Source: Jacaranda mimosifolia (taxonomy: Eukaryota; Streptophyta; Magnoliopsida; Lamiales; Bignoniaceae). Taken from it: a DNA stretch of 64,000 bases. Below the pieces are notes generated by a model, which saw nothing but the letters and a program-made list of their open reading frames with translations, was not told the DNA's origin and made no database searches. Of this stretch, positions 37,440 to 47,939 are shown piece after piece. The stretch spans positions 32,344,230 to 32,408,229 of the forward strand of contig CM032121.1 of assembly GCA_018894105.1 (NCBI GenBank), read 5' to 3'. The position numbers and the translations under genes were made by a program. Every line of letters begins with the position of its first letter. Positions within the stretch are counted from its first letter, which is position 1.

Positions 37440-38020
37440 AGATTAAGCATGACTCTAGAATTTGACTAGGACATGAATTTTTGGGATACTGTTTGATCCA
37501 AAGGATGTGAAAGGTTGTGATTGGGCAGCTAACTAACGTATAATTTGTAACTTCTAAGGTATCGAGCATGTGACTTCTTATATTTGGGAAGAGTAAAATT
37601 CTTGGGACTTGTATTAGATACAAACTTGTTTTAGAGCACTTTAATCAGTGAGTGAGCCGATGATCATTTTAGATGGAGCTGAATTGATGAGGAAAAGATC
37701 TTTTAGACCAATATTTTGGACATAAGAAAATATTGCGACCTAAATGGCATGGCTACTTAGGAAGTGATATGCCAATAATCCTAAACTCCTTGTAATATGG
37801 AATGTTGGGGTTAATGGAGCTTAAATCTGACAAGAAAATCTAGTTTGGATGTGAATTTCTGGGATATTGCTTGATATCGAAAGAGAAAGGATTGGTATTG
37901 GGGTGGCCAACCAGTATCTAATCCACTACTTTTGAGATATCAAGCATATGACTCTAGTGATGTTTGGTGGGATAATATCCTTGGTATCACATTGTAGTGC
38001 GTATTTGTGATAACGAAATT
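37440..38020 (+). repeat. Diverged duplication at the start of the retrotransposon interior
   Basis: The segment from about 37440 to 37630 recurs in diverged form at about 37840-38020: GGACATGAATTTTTGGGATA versus GGATGTGAATTTCTGGGATA, and TATCGAGCATGTGACT versus TATCAAGCATATGACT, in the same order with similar spacing. It shows duplication inside the element before or during its decay. Confidence 0.6.
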
Positions 38021-39199
38021 TGGGAAGCCAAGGATCATTTTGGAATAATCTATATTTTGGTTATAAGTATGGTTGAGGCCCATAAGGTATTGTTGTTTCA
38101 AAAAAATCAACAAGGAAGGATTTGAAGGGATTAAATGGAAATGACAGGATATCGAGACTGCTGCTAAAACCTTGGCAAAGTGGATAGTGATGAAGGATGG
38201 AACTATTACACCGATACCCTGTAATTAATTATCAAAACTAAAAATGATATTAGACCTCTAACTGAAAAGTAAATGATAAAGATTCATATTTGGAAATGAG
38301 AAACCTTATCTAAACTCCTAACCACAAAAAACTAGAATCTTAAGTTACAAAGATTGAAATAACCTAGAACCTGAATAAGTATACCTATAAGGGCAACTCG
38401 TTATTGCACATCCATATATTAGACGTGACTGAATAAATAATCTTATTGATAATATGATAGATGAAGGTGGTTTTTCACACCACAAACTAAAGCAATCAAT
38501 TGGATCAAATAAAAACCTTAATACTTTTAAGAATGAGGTTCATACACACACACTGACAGAATTGTAGGTAAGGCTCATGTATAACTAAAAATGAACATAT
38601 TAACCAAACTCCACAAAGTCTTACACCCCATTTTGGCATCCCGTAGCTTCATAAATGAAATAGCGACTCAAACCTTGATTTAACAATTAATATGTTTAAT
38701 AAAGAAAATCCCAGCACTTTTAAGAACTAGATAAAATATACCCATATATACACACACACATATATATATATTTTTTCACAAGCTCCTGTACGAACATAAA
38801 TATGTGTACTGGCTCGAACTCTAGAAAATCTTATCTCACATCCAAGTGTCCAACGGTTTACAATAGCATATAAACCTTGGCATTATTTGAAAATGTGTTG
38901 GGTGGAACGCTATAGGCCAAGTTGATCTTAGCTCATTTTCTAAAACCAAAACTTTAGCACACCAAAAATTAATGTCAACAGAAAATAAATGTTAGTCTAA
39001 ATCACAAGTCGGTTATATCATAACAGACAGTTACCAATTAACCAAACTAACAAAATCGAACATCAAAAGGCGAACACTCCAACTAGAAATGTATAGAAAA
39101 AATAGATGATGGTGTCAAATCCTTACGCCAATCCCTTGAATAGATTCTAAAGCAAGGAGGCAGGACATAGAATTTAATTATGATTTATTGATAAACACA

Positions 39200-40445
39200 A
39201 TTAGGTCAGCTGAACCTAGATAGTATTAGGAAGGCATTTGGATAGAATTTGACTCTAGCGAAACCATACTCTTGTGGTTTAGTGATAAACGCAACCAAAC
39301 TAGTAACTCTAAAGGTATCATAAAAAGACCTCATGGAAAGCACTTTGGATAATTTCTTGGATTTCAATCGCCGAAGTTGTGGAAGGGTTAGCAATCAGAA
39401 TGTAAAGACATTGATTGAAAATGCATGAAAGCCTTCAGAGCATTGAGAAAAGACCATGTATCATTGATAAGGACTTATGGGACAAGGATAGGGACCAAAC
39501 AAGCCTCATTAAATATGGGACCATAATACCTTATCCCATGTAAACTACCTGGCTCACTAAAAGGATGTATAGTTTATTTAAAGTTGAACTAAGTTGAGAA
39601 TGCTCTTAGTTAGTAGTTGGTGGAAAGAGTATACTAGGAATTACCTTTTATTCATAATATAGGTACTATAGACTGAAACAATGTCATTTGGGTGATTAGG
39701 CTCCTATAATGTTTGCAGATGTGATATATGGGATGTTTTAATTTATGGGATCAGTGCTGATAATTCTGTTAAGAACATTTGGTGAACTTGGAATCAAGAG
39801 AAGAGTCATACTACATTTACACTTAGCATTATCAATACCCATAGAAAAGAGGCAGAAGATAAAATCTAATTATAGGAAAATGATACCTTTCTGGATTAGT
39901 GATAGACATGACTAGAACTAGTAATTCTAAAAGTATCATGAAAGACCTTGTGGAGAACGCCACAGGTATTTAGAATCCATTCACCAAAGATTATGATGAG
40001 GCTAGTAATTAGAACATAAGGGCCTTGATTAAAAGTGTGAAGGGATCCTCTGAGTATCGAAAAAGGACCCGAAATTATTGATACGGATTTGGAAGATGTT
40101 AATAAGAACCGAACTAATCTATCAACTGTCAAACTGAAACACTTTACTCACGTAAACTACTTAGCTTATTGTAAGGGTCTATGGTCTATTTAAGGTTGAG
40201 CCAAGTCAAGGATACCTATAGTTAGAAGTTCGAGGAAAAGATATACTGAAAATTACCTCCTACCTCATGATATGGGTATCATGAGTTGAAAAGATGCCAT
40301 TCAGAGTAATCAATGCTCCTATAGCATTTACTGATATGACATATAAGATGTTTTGATTTGTTGAATCAGTTTTTGATGATTCCATTAAGGACACTTGGTA
40401 TACTCAGACTCAATAAAGGAGTTATACTATAATTTCGCTTGGTGA
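39200..40445 (+). pseudogene. pol: Reverse-transcriptase fossil in two tandem copies
   Basis: At 40294 the plus strand encodes MPFRVINAPIAFTDM, recognisable as the MPFGLTNAPATFMDLMN block of gypsy reverse transcriptase. About 612-618 bp upstream (39681) the same segment appears in worse condition (CHLG...APIMFADV). The homology extends over about 600 bp: 39310 aligns with 39928 and 39541 with 40153. Stops and shifts abolish coding. An intact element has one RT, so this is a segmental duplication within the interior. Confidence 0.7.
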
Positions 40446-41808
40446 TGCAAATGTTTGTCGAAATATAAATTATGTGCCAAGCTAATGAATTGAATATCAA
40501 TAGGAAAAAAGGTACATTTAAAGGTTTGTAACACCATGAGGGAACATCAGGGTAATCCTGCCAAGATTAAGGTTATAGTCAATCTAAAATAGCGAAGTGA
40601 CCCTACTAAAACCAAGATTTTTAGACGATGGAAGACGGACTGGAGATTTGTTAGAAATACAAAGTCCTTTAGATTCTACGTGTTAATATCACAGGTGTAT
40701 TCAAGATTTTTGTTAGATGGTGAATATATTGAATCACTTAAATAAGGAAAATTGGCGACCTTAATACACAAGGAAAGGTGTGAAGAAATCCTATGAAATG
40801 AAAGAGAGGATTAGCTCGTGCTAGTTATTATTTCTCTTATAGAAAATATTGAATTGTTCTATGCATCTGTACTCTCAACAAAGATCAAATTACAAGAAAA
40901 GGATCATAGATATCCCAAGAAAACTTAAATCTTGAGAACAAAACTATTCCATTAAGAATATATAACTTGTTGCTTTGGGTTACCTCATTAAAATAAAATC
41001 ACCCTTGTGGACTAATGAAATTTTCTAGAAAAATATGGATTATAATAAACTATCTAAGCATAAACACCCGAACTGAAAGAACAAGAAGAATAAAATTATA
41101 TATCCAAGTTGCAAGTATTAAGTTCTATTTGGGATTGAGATATTGCGAAACAAATTATTTCTTGAAAAGAAATTGAATTTGATCTTACCAAAGTTGGGGC
41201 TACATTAAGCTGAAAAAGATTTGAGACTATGTCAGAAAATAAAGTTTCTTAGGCTTTGACAATTCGTGTCAAATATGATTTTCCTAAGGTCGTAGATCCT
41301 CTAATTGGGATAATTGAAAAGGGGCTAATCTTTGAATAAATGGAGATGTATAGAAAATTTCAAGAATTAGAGAGATGGATTAATCTTGGTATTAGTTTTA
41401 TCCTTCTTTGGGAACCTCAAGAAAGTATAAAAAATGCCTATGCCTAAGATGAATATGGGATCATGAGGAAACAATCTCACATACATTATAAAGACTTGAG
41501 ACATAGAAATAGATGATCTTGCTGGACATGGGACATTGAAGACAACTCTAAACACCTGATAAAAGATGAAATATTCAAGTGGGTATGAGTAGATGAAGAA
41601 ACTCACAACAGTAATCCCAATAAGGAGGATTTCCACTTTTCTACGATAAGTAAAAGTCACTCGAGATTGAAGAAAAAAATGTAGGACCAATTGGATTACA
41701 AGAGGTAGGAATCCGCAATAAAATTATCATTGGAATAGTAAGATGGTAAGTGATGACACTACAAGATCCTTCATATGTCAGAAAGAAGTCTAAGGGCCAG
41801 ATTCCCTT

Positions 41809-41821
41809 AAGGGGATGAGAG
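41809..41821 (+). other. Polypurine tract
   Basis: AAGGGGATGAGAG immediately before the 3' LTR start (TGTAACACC at 41823). Plus-strand DNA synthesis of the element would start here. Confidence 0.75.
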
Positions 41822-41822
41822 T

Positions 41823-44800
41823 TGTAACACCTTGAATTTTGAAATCCTAAAATAAAATACAAAATCGATAAGTTTGGCTAGATTAATTTTGGATTAAATT
41901 TAATTAAAATCTAAGATTAAATATTGACAATCGAGGGATTAAATTGTAAATAAGAGAAGGACTTGATTGCCCAAAATTATAAAATTTAGGGGGTCAATGT
42001 GAGTAAATCAAAAGTTTGAGGACTTCAGAATAATTAAACGTAGACCCAATTGCCCGAAAATAGAAATGGTAGGGGCCAATTTGTAAGAATTAAGAGTTGA
42101 AGGATTTAATTGAAACTCGAGGGTCAAATTGCAAGGTGGTCAGAAGTTTTGGGGTGAGACTAAATTCGGTCAAAAGATTTGGGGTTAATCTGAAAAGGCT
42201 AAAAAATACATTTATATATATAGGATTAAGGACTAAACTTTATAAAATTCTCAAAATTTACCCAAACCTTACCCCGATGGCAAATCGTTGGAAAATGGTC
42301 GAACACCTCAAAAATAACACCGTAGAAAGCTAGCTCTCAACTTGAGGAACCCAACCATACCACAAACATTGAAAACCAGTAGGTATTTTTCCAAAAACGA
42401 CAAAGCGATGGTGGAAACACGGCGGTGGTAGTGGTTCTGCCACTTCCGAAAATGAAAATGGACTGGGATTAAGTGGGTTTTGGTCGAAGCAACATGGGCA
42501 AGCTAAAGGTGGTCTCAATTTGGAGTTTGAACCAGTGGTGGTGATGGAATTAAGGCGGTGGCGAGTTAGGGTTCTGTGGTGGTTTTTCGAGAAATTGGCC
42601 AGCCAAAAGGTGGCCAATCGGGAAATCATTTTGAGGGGTTTTGCTCGCCTCAGTAAAGCACATCTCATGGTGGTGGTGGTCTCCACCTCTGACGGTGGCG
42701 TGTGACGGCGACTTCTGGGTAGCAAGCATAGTTTTGAATTTCAAACTCTTTTGGACTGTTTTTGACTTGAGATTGGATCTCGATTCGATCTAATTGGGTA
42801 AAGTTCATATAGAATGTTAATTTGACTAACATTTAGAAATTCTAATTCAATATTTATTAAATTAAGATTATTCAAATATAATTTTATTTCAGGTGATGAT
42901 TAATTTTGTAAGTCTTGGACAAAATTGCTTATAATTCTAAGTTTGGGTAAATTAAGAATGATTAATTTAAAATTATATCCTTAGGCCTAATAATATAGCA
43001 CGTCGTGAATGAAATATAGTTAAGCTTAATCTAAAGGTTATATTATATGAATGTTAGAACGAAAATAAATTATCAGACTTGGACTTGATGGACTGGAGTA
43101 GGGATGGGATTCAGATTCGGGTTTGGGGGTACCCGACCAGACCCGATCGGGTATTTCCCATTCGGGTCGGGTATTTTTTGTTGCAATACCCGATCGGGTA
43201 TTTAATCGGGTACCCAAAAATTCAGGGGTCGGGTATCAGGTATTGAGTTAGGGTACTCGATACCCGATCGGGTACCCGAAAATATTTTTAAAAAAAATAT
43301 ATTTTTATGTATTATATATTTATATAAGGTGTTTCGGCCTTTGGGCCACTATTATTTTGGGTTTTAGGCAGCCTCAAGTTTCTAAATAAGCCTCAAAAAT
43401 AATTATAAAGCCCAAGCCCAACCCAAATTAGAATAGCAATTGAAATAATTAAGCTAGCTCATTAGTGATTAGTTAGTCTATTACCAAGAGTCCAAGACCA
43501 AGACCAACTTACCATATTTAATTAGGCAATAAAATAGGGGGGGAAATGGCCTAAAAACCATGTGAATAAAGTGTGGTCAAACTTTCCAAAGCTGGGCAGA
43601 AAATCAGAAACTGCTCAAGCAGCCTTCAAGTCTCGGCAGTAGTGGGGGTTTTCGGGGGTACCCCCATCAAATGGGGGTCGGGACTCGGGTATCAATTTTT
43701 GATACTCGAGGCCTCGTGCGGGTACCCCCAAGGGGGGGGTACCCGACCCTCACCCATCCCTAAACTAGAGAACCCAATTAATTTAGGAACCTAGACCCTT
43801 ATTACGTAACTACAAAATAAATGAAGTGATAAATGGAGCTGTTGGGGTTATCCACTCAGAATTACATTTGGTAACCTATAATTAGACTAGCCTGAAGACT
43901 TAGAATAAGATAATTAAAGTCAATTGAGATAAGATATAATTGAACTCGAGTGTTATAGCAACAAGTTCCTATAGAATATTAGAACCCTAAATGAGACTGC
44001 AATGATGTAGATCATATCGATAACCCCTTTATCCACTAATTAGTTAAGAACTACCATATTTAATTATCTTAACTATTTAGGTATAAAACAGAGATCAATG
44101 GAATTGTATCAGAATAACCTTAAGTTTGATAAAGACATTACCTATATTTATACTTAAGATTTAGAGGATTGATAGGATGATAGCATGGGTTATCTTATGA
44201 CAGTTCTCGATTTAACTAGGGAGCTAAGGCTTGAGTGTCCGTACAACTAGGAATTCCTCTGCAATTGTCGGGTGAGTTATATTAGCTTTCCTTGTTGGGA
44301 GAAGAACATAAATATTTGCTACTATACCTTGTTGCTTGATTCTATTTGTATTGATATTCAATGGTTAATTGCCTATTGTTCTATGCGATTCTTGACTCTT
44401 CTGTTGAATCTAATAGTCAGTCTGAGTTGCTCAATCTTGCTTGATGTGACTTCTTATCTTATGTATTTATATTAATAAATATATCAGTGTTGTTTGACCC
44501 TTTCTTTGCTAGAGATTGCAATTCGTCTATACAATATTGATCTTCTATCTTTGTATTTCTTATGGTAGTCTACTTGGACTTTTTTTCTTCCTTTTTCACG
44601 ATACTTGAGCTGTCTTTATTTGAATTCCTCACTCGTTTCGAGTTGTTGAATTCCTAAACCGAAAATCACTTCTATTCAAGTTGTGATAAAATCAACAGTT
44701 TGTGAAAGTTCACTACACATCACCCCTTACAGCAGTTACGATCCTATTCATTTATGAATTATGTTATTTTATTTAAAATTTGTTGATTGTGCATGAAAAC

Positions 44801-45700
44801 CCAAAAGTGGATTTCGAAATATATTTTTCTATCATCGCCATGCCTATCCTGGAACAAACTTGATGTTGAATTACTGACTATTTGTTTATCATGGTGAACT
44901 CACGTGTTAATTAAAATGTTGTTGGACATGTTACATGATATGCATGAATATAAGTAATACCCTTGGAGGTGGGCCTTGGGATCGATTACTGAAGACGATA
45001 TGGCGAAACGGACCAACGATGATCGTTCTTTTGGCTAATACCCGTACACGCTGTACATATAACCCAGTCTCATGGCCACATGGAGGTAGTTGTCTATGAA
45101 ATGGTAAGGTATATGTCTAGACATGCGTAACCTTTGTTTGTTTGTCTGAGCCGATATCACTCGAAAAACTTGGAGGGATAAGGATTTTCATGTTTTCGAA
45201 AGTGGAGTGACAAGGTAGGAGAACCACCAACAGCAGAATAGTGAAAGTGTTTACTAAATTATATTTGGTTAACTTTTCAGCTAGATGTATTTCTTTGTGC
45301 TAGAAATGTATCTTGCACCCTTATGAACATTTTGATTATCACTTATAACTTCATTGTTTGAGTGTTTTTGTTCTATGTGTTGTAATCTCCTTTCCGTTAT
45401 TAGCTCTCTAAGTCATTCGAACTTACGTTATTTTATTGTTATATTCTATTCTTTACCCCAGATAAGAACAAGTGACGAAGATAGACTAACCCTGGGGGCA
45501 CATAAGGTAATGATGGTGACAGAAGTGCTAACGGTCATTTATTGTATTTTGGTTCATAGTTGAATCTCTGTTGGATATTGCTTGTGGAAATCAAATACTT
45601 TTGATTTTGAGAAATATATTTTATGTTATTTAGAATTCTTATGGTATAAAATGGGTAGCACCTCGGATAGGAGCTAGCACCTCCCGATCGGGGTGTTATA
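41823..45700 (+). repeat. 3' LTR of the gypsy-type element, with hAT-like insertion
   Basis: Starts TGTAACACCTTGAATTTTG and ends GGGGTGTTATA. The 680-bp excess over the 5' LTR is explained almost exactly by a 664-bp hAT-like insertion plus its 8-bp duplication (43099-43762). It is followed by AAATC, the retrotransposon target duplication. The paired frames around 42330-42744 are LTR sequence. Confidence 0.93.
43099..43762. mobile_element. hAT-like element (family 5, GGGTACCCGA repeats) in the 3' LTR
   Basis: Ends are TAGGGATGGG and CCCATCCCTA, a perfect 10-bp inverted repeat. Flanks GACTGGAG (43091-43098) and AACTAGAG (43763-43770) match at 6 of 8; the empty site is in the 5' LTR (GGACTAGAGAACC near 35396). 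Both ends iterate GGGTACCCGA/TCGGGTA. 664 bp, non-coding; the 73-codon frame at 43573 is chance. Confidence 0.92.
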
Positions 45701-45802
45701 AAATCCGTATCCGTATCTGAATATTCAAAAAGTTAAATAGATACGAATTTGAAAATTATTTATCTGATTCGTTTAATATTCGTTTGTACCCCTACCCATT
45801 TC

Positions 45803-46286
45803 CACTAATCTTATGGTGAATTTAATTTAATTCTTATCATTTGATATCATTTCGACTAATTTGTTGGTGGCATCATATATATATACATATATATAGGATT
45901 AATTACTCAAATTCCTCTAAAATTTTATTTAATTACTTAAAAATCCACAAATTTATGATAATTATAATTACCCCCTAACTTTAACTTTCGGCCATTAAAA
46001 TTGACAGTATCTGTAAAATGTCCGTTCTGCTCTTTATTAAAAAATAAAAAAAAAAGTTAAAATAAGAAATCAAAATAACAAAATTAACCTTACTTAATGA
46101 AATTACAAAAAATACCTTTTAAGTCATAAGAAATATATATTAAAAATATTTAAATATTTATATATATATAGTCAATTAGATAAAAGTAACCAAACTAAAT
46201 TACAATTTAGGATTCAGTCCCCACTTGAATTTTGTTGGCTCCACTCCCCAATCCAAAATAATTTTTTGAGTTCACTCTCCACTTGA
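45803..46286. other. Non-coding stretch
   Basis: AT-rich, with (AT)n at 45877-45896 and 46160-46170 and no supported gene. A passage at about 45900-46030 (AATTACTCAAATTCCTC...AATCCACAAATTT) resembles, loosely, 60785-60845, possibly a small dispersed repeat. Confidence 0.5.
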
Positions 46287-46727
46287 GTGAGAAAGACAAA
46301 GAAGACATCACTTAAATTGAAAATGCCAAATCAATTCACTTTTCCAATAACAAAAATCTTACTTCAAAATAACTCCGCCCCAAAACATTTTTTCTTCCTG
46401 TTCTCTCCATTTTGCAAACCTGTTGCTTGGCCTATGCAACGACACTTTATTCGCCATCTTCGCGTTGGTGCTACAACAACGATTTCATCTCTTTTGCTTT
46501 CTTCTTTTGGGACTGATTTTTCACTGTTTGTTTTGTTGTCGAAGCTAGAAGGTTTTTCATTTTCGCCCATCAATTGCATTGCCTACAAGGTAAGTTGTGT
46601 AATTTTCTATTCTATCATGGAATTATTGAAATACAGAAAAAAAAATTCATATATTTTTTTGTTTGCTTCTTGTTTGATCTTGGTTTTAATTATTTTAGGC
46701 CTAATTTTGATATCTAGCTCTAGCTGA
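46287..46727 (+). CDS. Unrecognised 146-codon frame with a splice-donor-like site
   Basis: I do not recognise this product. The frame starts MRKTKKTSLKLKM, has a middle part rich in Phe/Leu/Ser and ends in a hydrophobic run (IFLFASCLILVLIILGLILI) that could form one membrane span. At 46586-46594 the DNA reads ACAAGGTAAGT, a consensus plant splice donor, so if this is a transcribed gene, exon 1 might end there and the hydrophobic tail would be intron. The minus strand is also open over 46364-46579 (71 codons, rich in Lys/Arg). The segment is less AT-rich than its surroundings. It may be the end of an unidentified mobile element, or chance. Confidence 0.15.
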   Translation: MRKTKKTSLKLKMPNQFTFPITKILLQNNSAPKHFFFLFSPFCKPVAWPMQRHFIRHLRVGATTTISSLLLSSFGTDFSLFVLLSKLEGFSFSPINCIAYKVSCVIFYSIMELLKYRKKNSYIFLFASCLILVLIILGLILISSSS

Positions 46728-47068
46728 AGAAGCCTTGCCTTTGTCGGTACTCAATTCACCTACAATTAGTTTTTTTTTTTATTAAAAAAAACCCCCAAAA
46801 TATAAATTTTTTCATACTTGAATATTGTCAATTTATATTTCAATTGTTGTTTTAATTGTATGCTTCAATTATCAGTTATCTGAATTTAGTAATTATATAA
46901 TTCATATAAGATGTAGTGTATATTAGCTATTTGTAACTGAAGTTTAGAGATATTATCTTTTTTATGGTGTATACGATGTGTATAAATCATGTTTAAGCAT
47001 TTCTTGGACATCCATTCTTGCAAACCCATCATTAATATGATTTGTATTGTTTTCAAATAATATGGTAT

Positions 47069-47400
47069 CAAAATTTAAATTTCTAGTATTTAAATTGTGA
47101 GCTGCAGTATAGAAAATCTCCAATTCAGTATTATATTCCAGTTTTTTCGGTAGCAAAATTTAATTTTTCAGTATTTAAATTTTGAGTTTGCAGTACACAA
47201 AACCTCCAAGTCAATATATTGTGCAATTCATTTTTGTACAAAAATTGAAAATTTCAGTATTTAAATTGTGAGATGAAGTACACAAAACCTTCAATTTAGT
47301 ATTATGTGCAAGTTTTTTGGGTACAAAAATTCAAACTTTTAGTATTTAAATTGTGAGTTGTAGTTTCAAAACCTCCAATGCAGTATTTATGTAGTTATGT
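47069..47400. repeat. 85-bp tandem array, four units
   Basis: Units start at 47069, 47154, 47239 and 47324, exactly 85 bp apart; the last is slightly shortened. Each contains AGTATTTAAATTGTGAG, AGTACACAAAACCTCCAA-like and AGTATTATGTGCA-like words, that is, an inner rhythm of about 21 bp marked by AGTAT/AGTAC. The same motif marks the larger array at 47940-51530. Confidence 0.92.
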
Positions 47401-47754
47401 ATGCCTATCTTTTCTATAGAAATAATGGCTAAACCTCAGAGACCTACACACCAAGCTACCGAAGGTAACATAGACTCTAAGCTATATTTTTGGTGCTCTT
47501 CAAGGTGCTTTAAAAATGTTATGAAGGAGCTGGATGGTAAGATGAGCTTCAGACACACATGGGCAGGTTGTTATGCAAAAAAATGGGGACGTGGGCTATG
47601 GAATTCATGTATGTCTTTGGGAAGAGTGTTATGCAAAAACACCAAGGATTTCTGGGAATATACAAATAACTATTCTATAGACGTGTATCAACCACATATT
47701 GTTGCAAAAATTCTGACTAATGAACATGGTTTAATGTATTCCAAAGCTCAATGA
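47401..47754 (+). CDS. Unrecognised 117-codon frame between two tandem arrays
   Basis: No family recognised. The frame opens MPIFSIEIMAKPQRPTHQ; the Met at 47425 (MAKPQ...) is an alternative start. The protein is basic and rich in Trp and Cys (LYFWCSSRCFKN, HTWAGCYAKKWGRGLWNSC), unlike translations of the neighbouring AT-rich repeats, which argues that it may derive from a real gene. The coding stretch begins immediately after the 85-bp array and ends 180 bp before the 440-bp array. It may be an exon or a fragment captured by a mobile element. No promoter or intron boundary could be established. Confidence 0.22.
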   Translation: MPIFSIEIMAKPQRPTHQATEGNIDSKLYFWCSSRCFKNVMKELDGKMSFRHTWAGCYAKKWGRGLWNSCMSLGRVLCKNTKDFWEYTNNYSIDVYQPHIVAKILTNEHGLMYSKAQ

Positions 47755-47939
47755 TGATTTTCGGATGATTATTATTTGAATGAATTTACTTTTTATATGT
47801 AGATATTAAGGTGATTATTTCAATATTTTTGATATTCTTACTGGATAACATTTATAATGTGTCTATTTGGATGATCATAATTGATGTTGTTTAAAATTCA
47901 TAGTATAATTTAGAATATTATTTATATATAGATATTGGT

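Larger units (their letters stand above)
34108..45700 (+). mobile_element. Ty3/gypsy-type LTR retrotransposon with LTRs over 3 kb
   Basis: Two direct LTRs (34108-37305 and 41823-45700) bound a 4.5-kb interior with a primer-binding site at the left and a polypurine tract at the right, giving plus orientation. The target duplication is AAATC at 32855-32859 and 45701-45705, the left copy now separated from the LTR by the hAT-like element at 32865-34104. The interior is heavily mutated, but a reverse-transcriptase motif of gypsy type survives around 39680 and 40294. LTR divergence is visible throughout, so the insertion is not recent. No open pol frame remains. Confidence 0.9.
32125..45794. mobile_element. 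Outer hAT-like element split by an LTR retrotransposon
   Basis: Left end TAGGGCTATAAA and right end (reverse complement) TAGGGGTACAAA match at 10 of 12; flanks CCTATTTT (32117-32124) and CCCATTTC (45795-45802) match at 6 of 8. Both halves share GGATACGAATTTG / ATATTCG subterminal words (32819-32830 and 45742-45752). Without the retrotransposon and the element at its edge the host element would be about 820 bp. It is the oldest layer of the nest. Confidence 0.7.

Noticed and set aside
42330..42744. Overlapping open frames on both strands, up to 131 codons
   Set aside because: They lie in the 3' LTR; the 5' LTR copy (34.7-35.1 kb) does not preserve the same frames.
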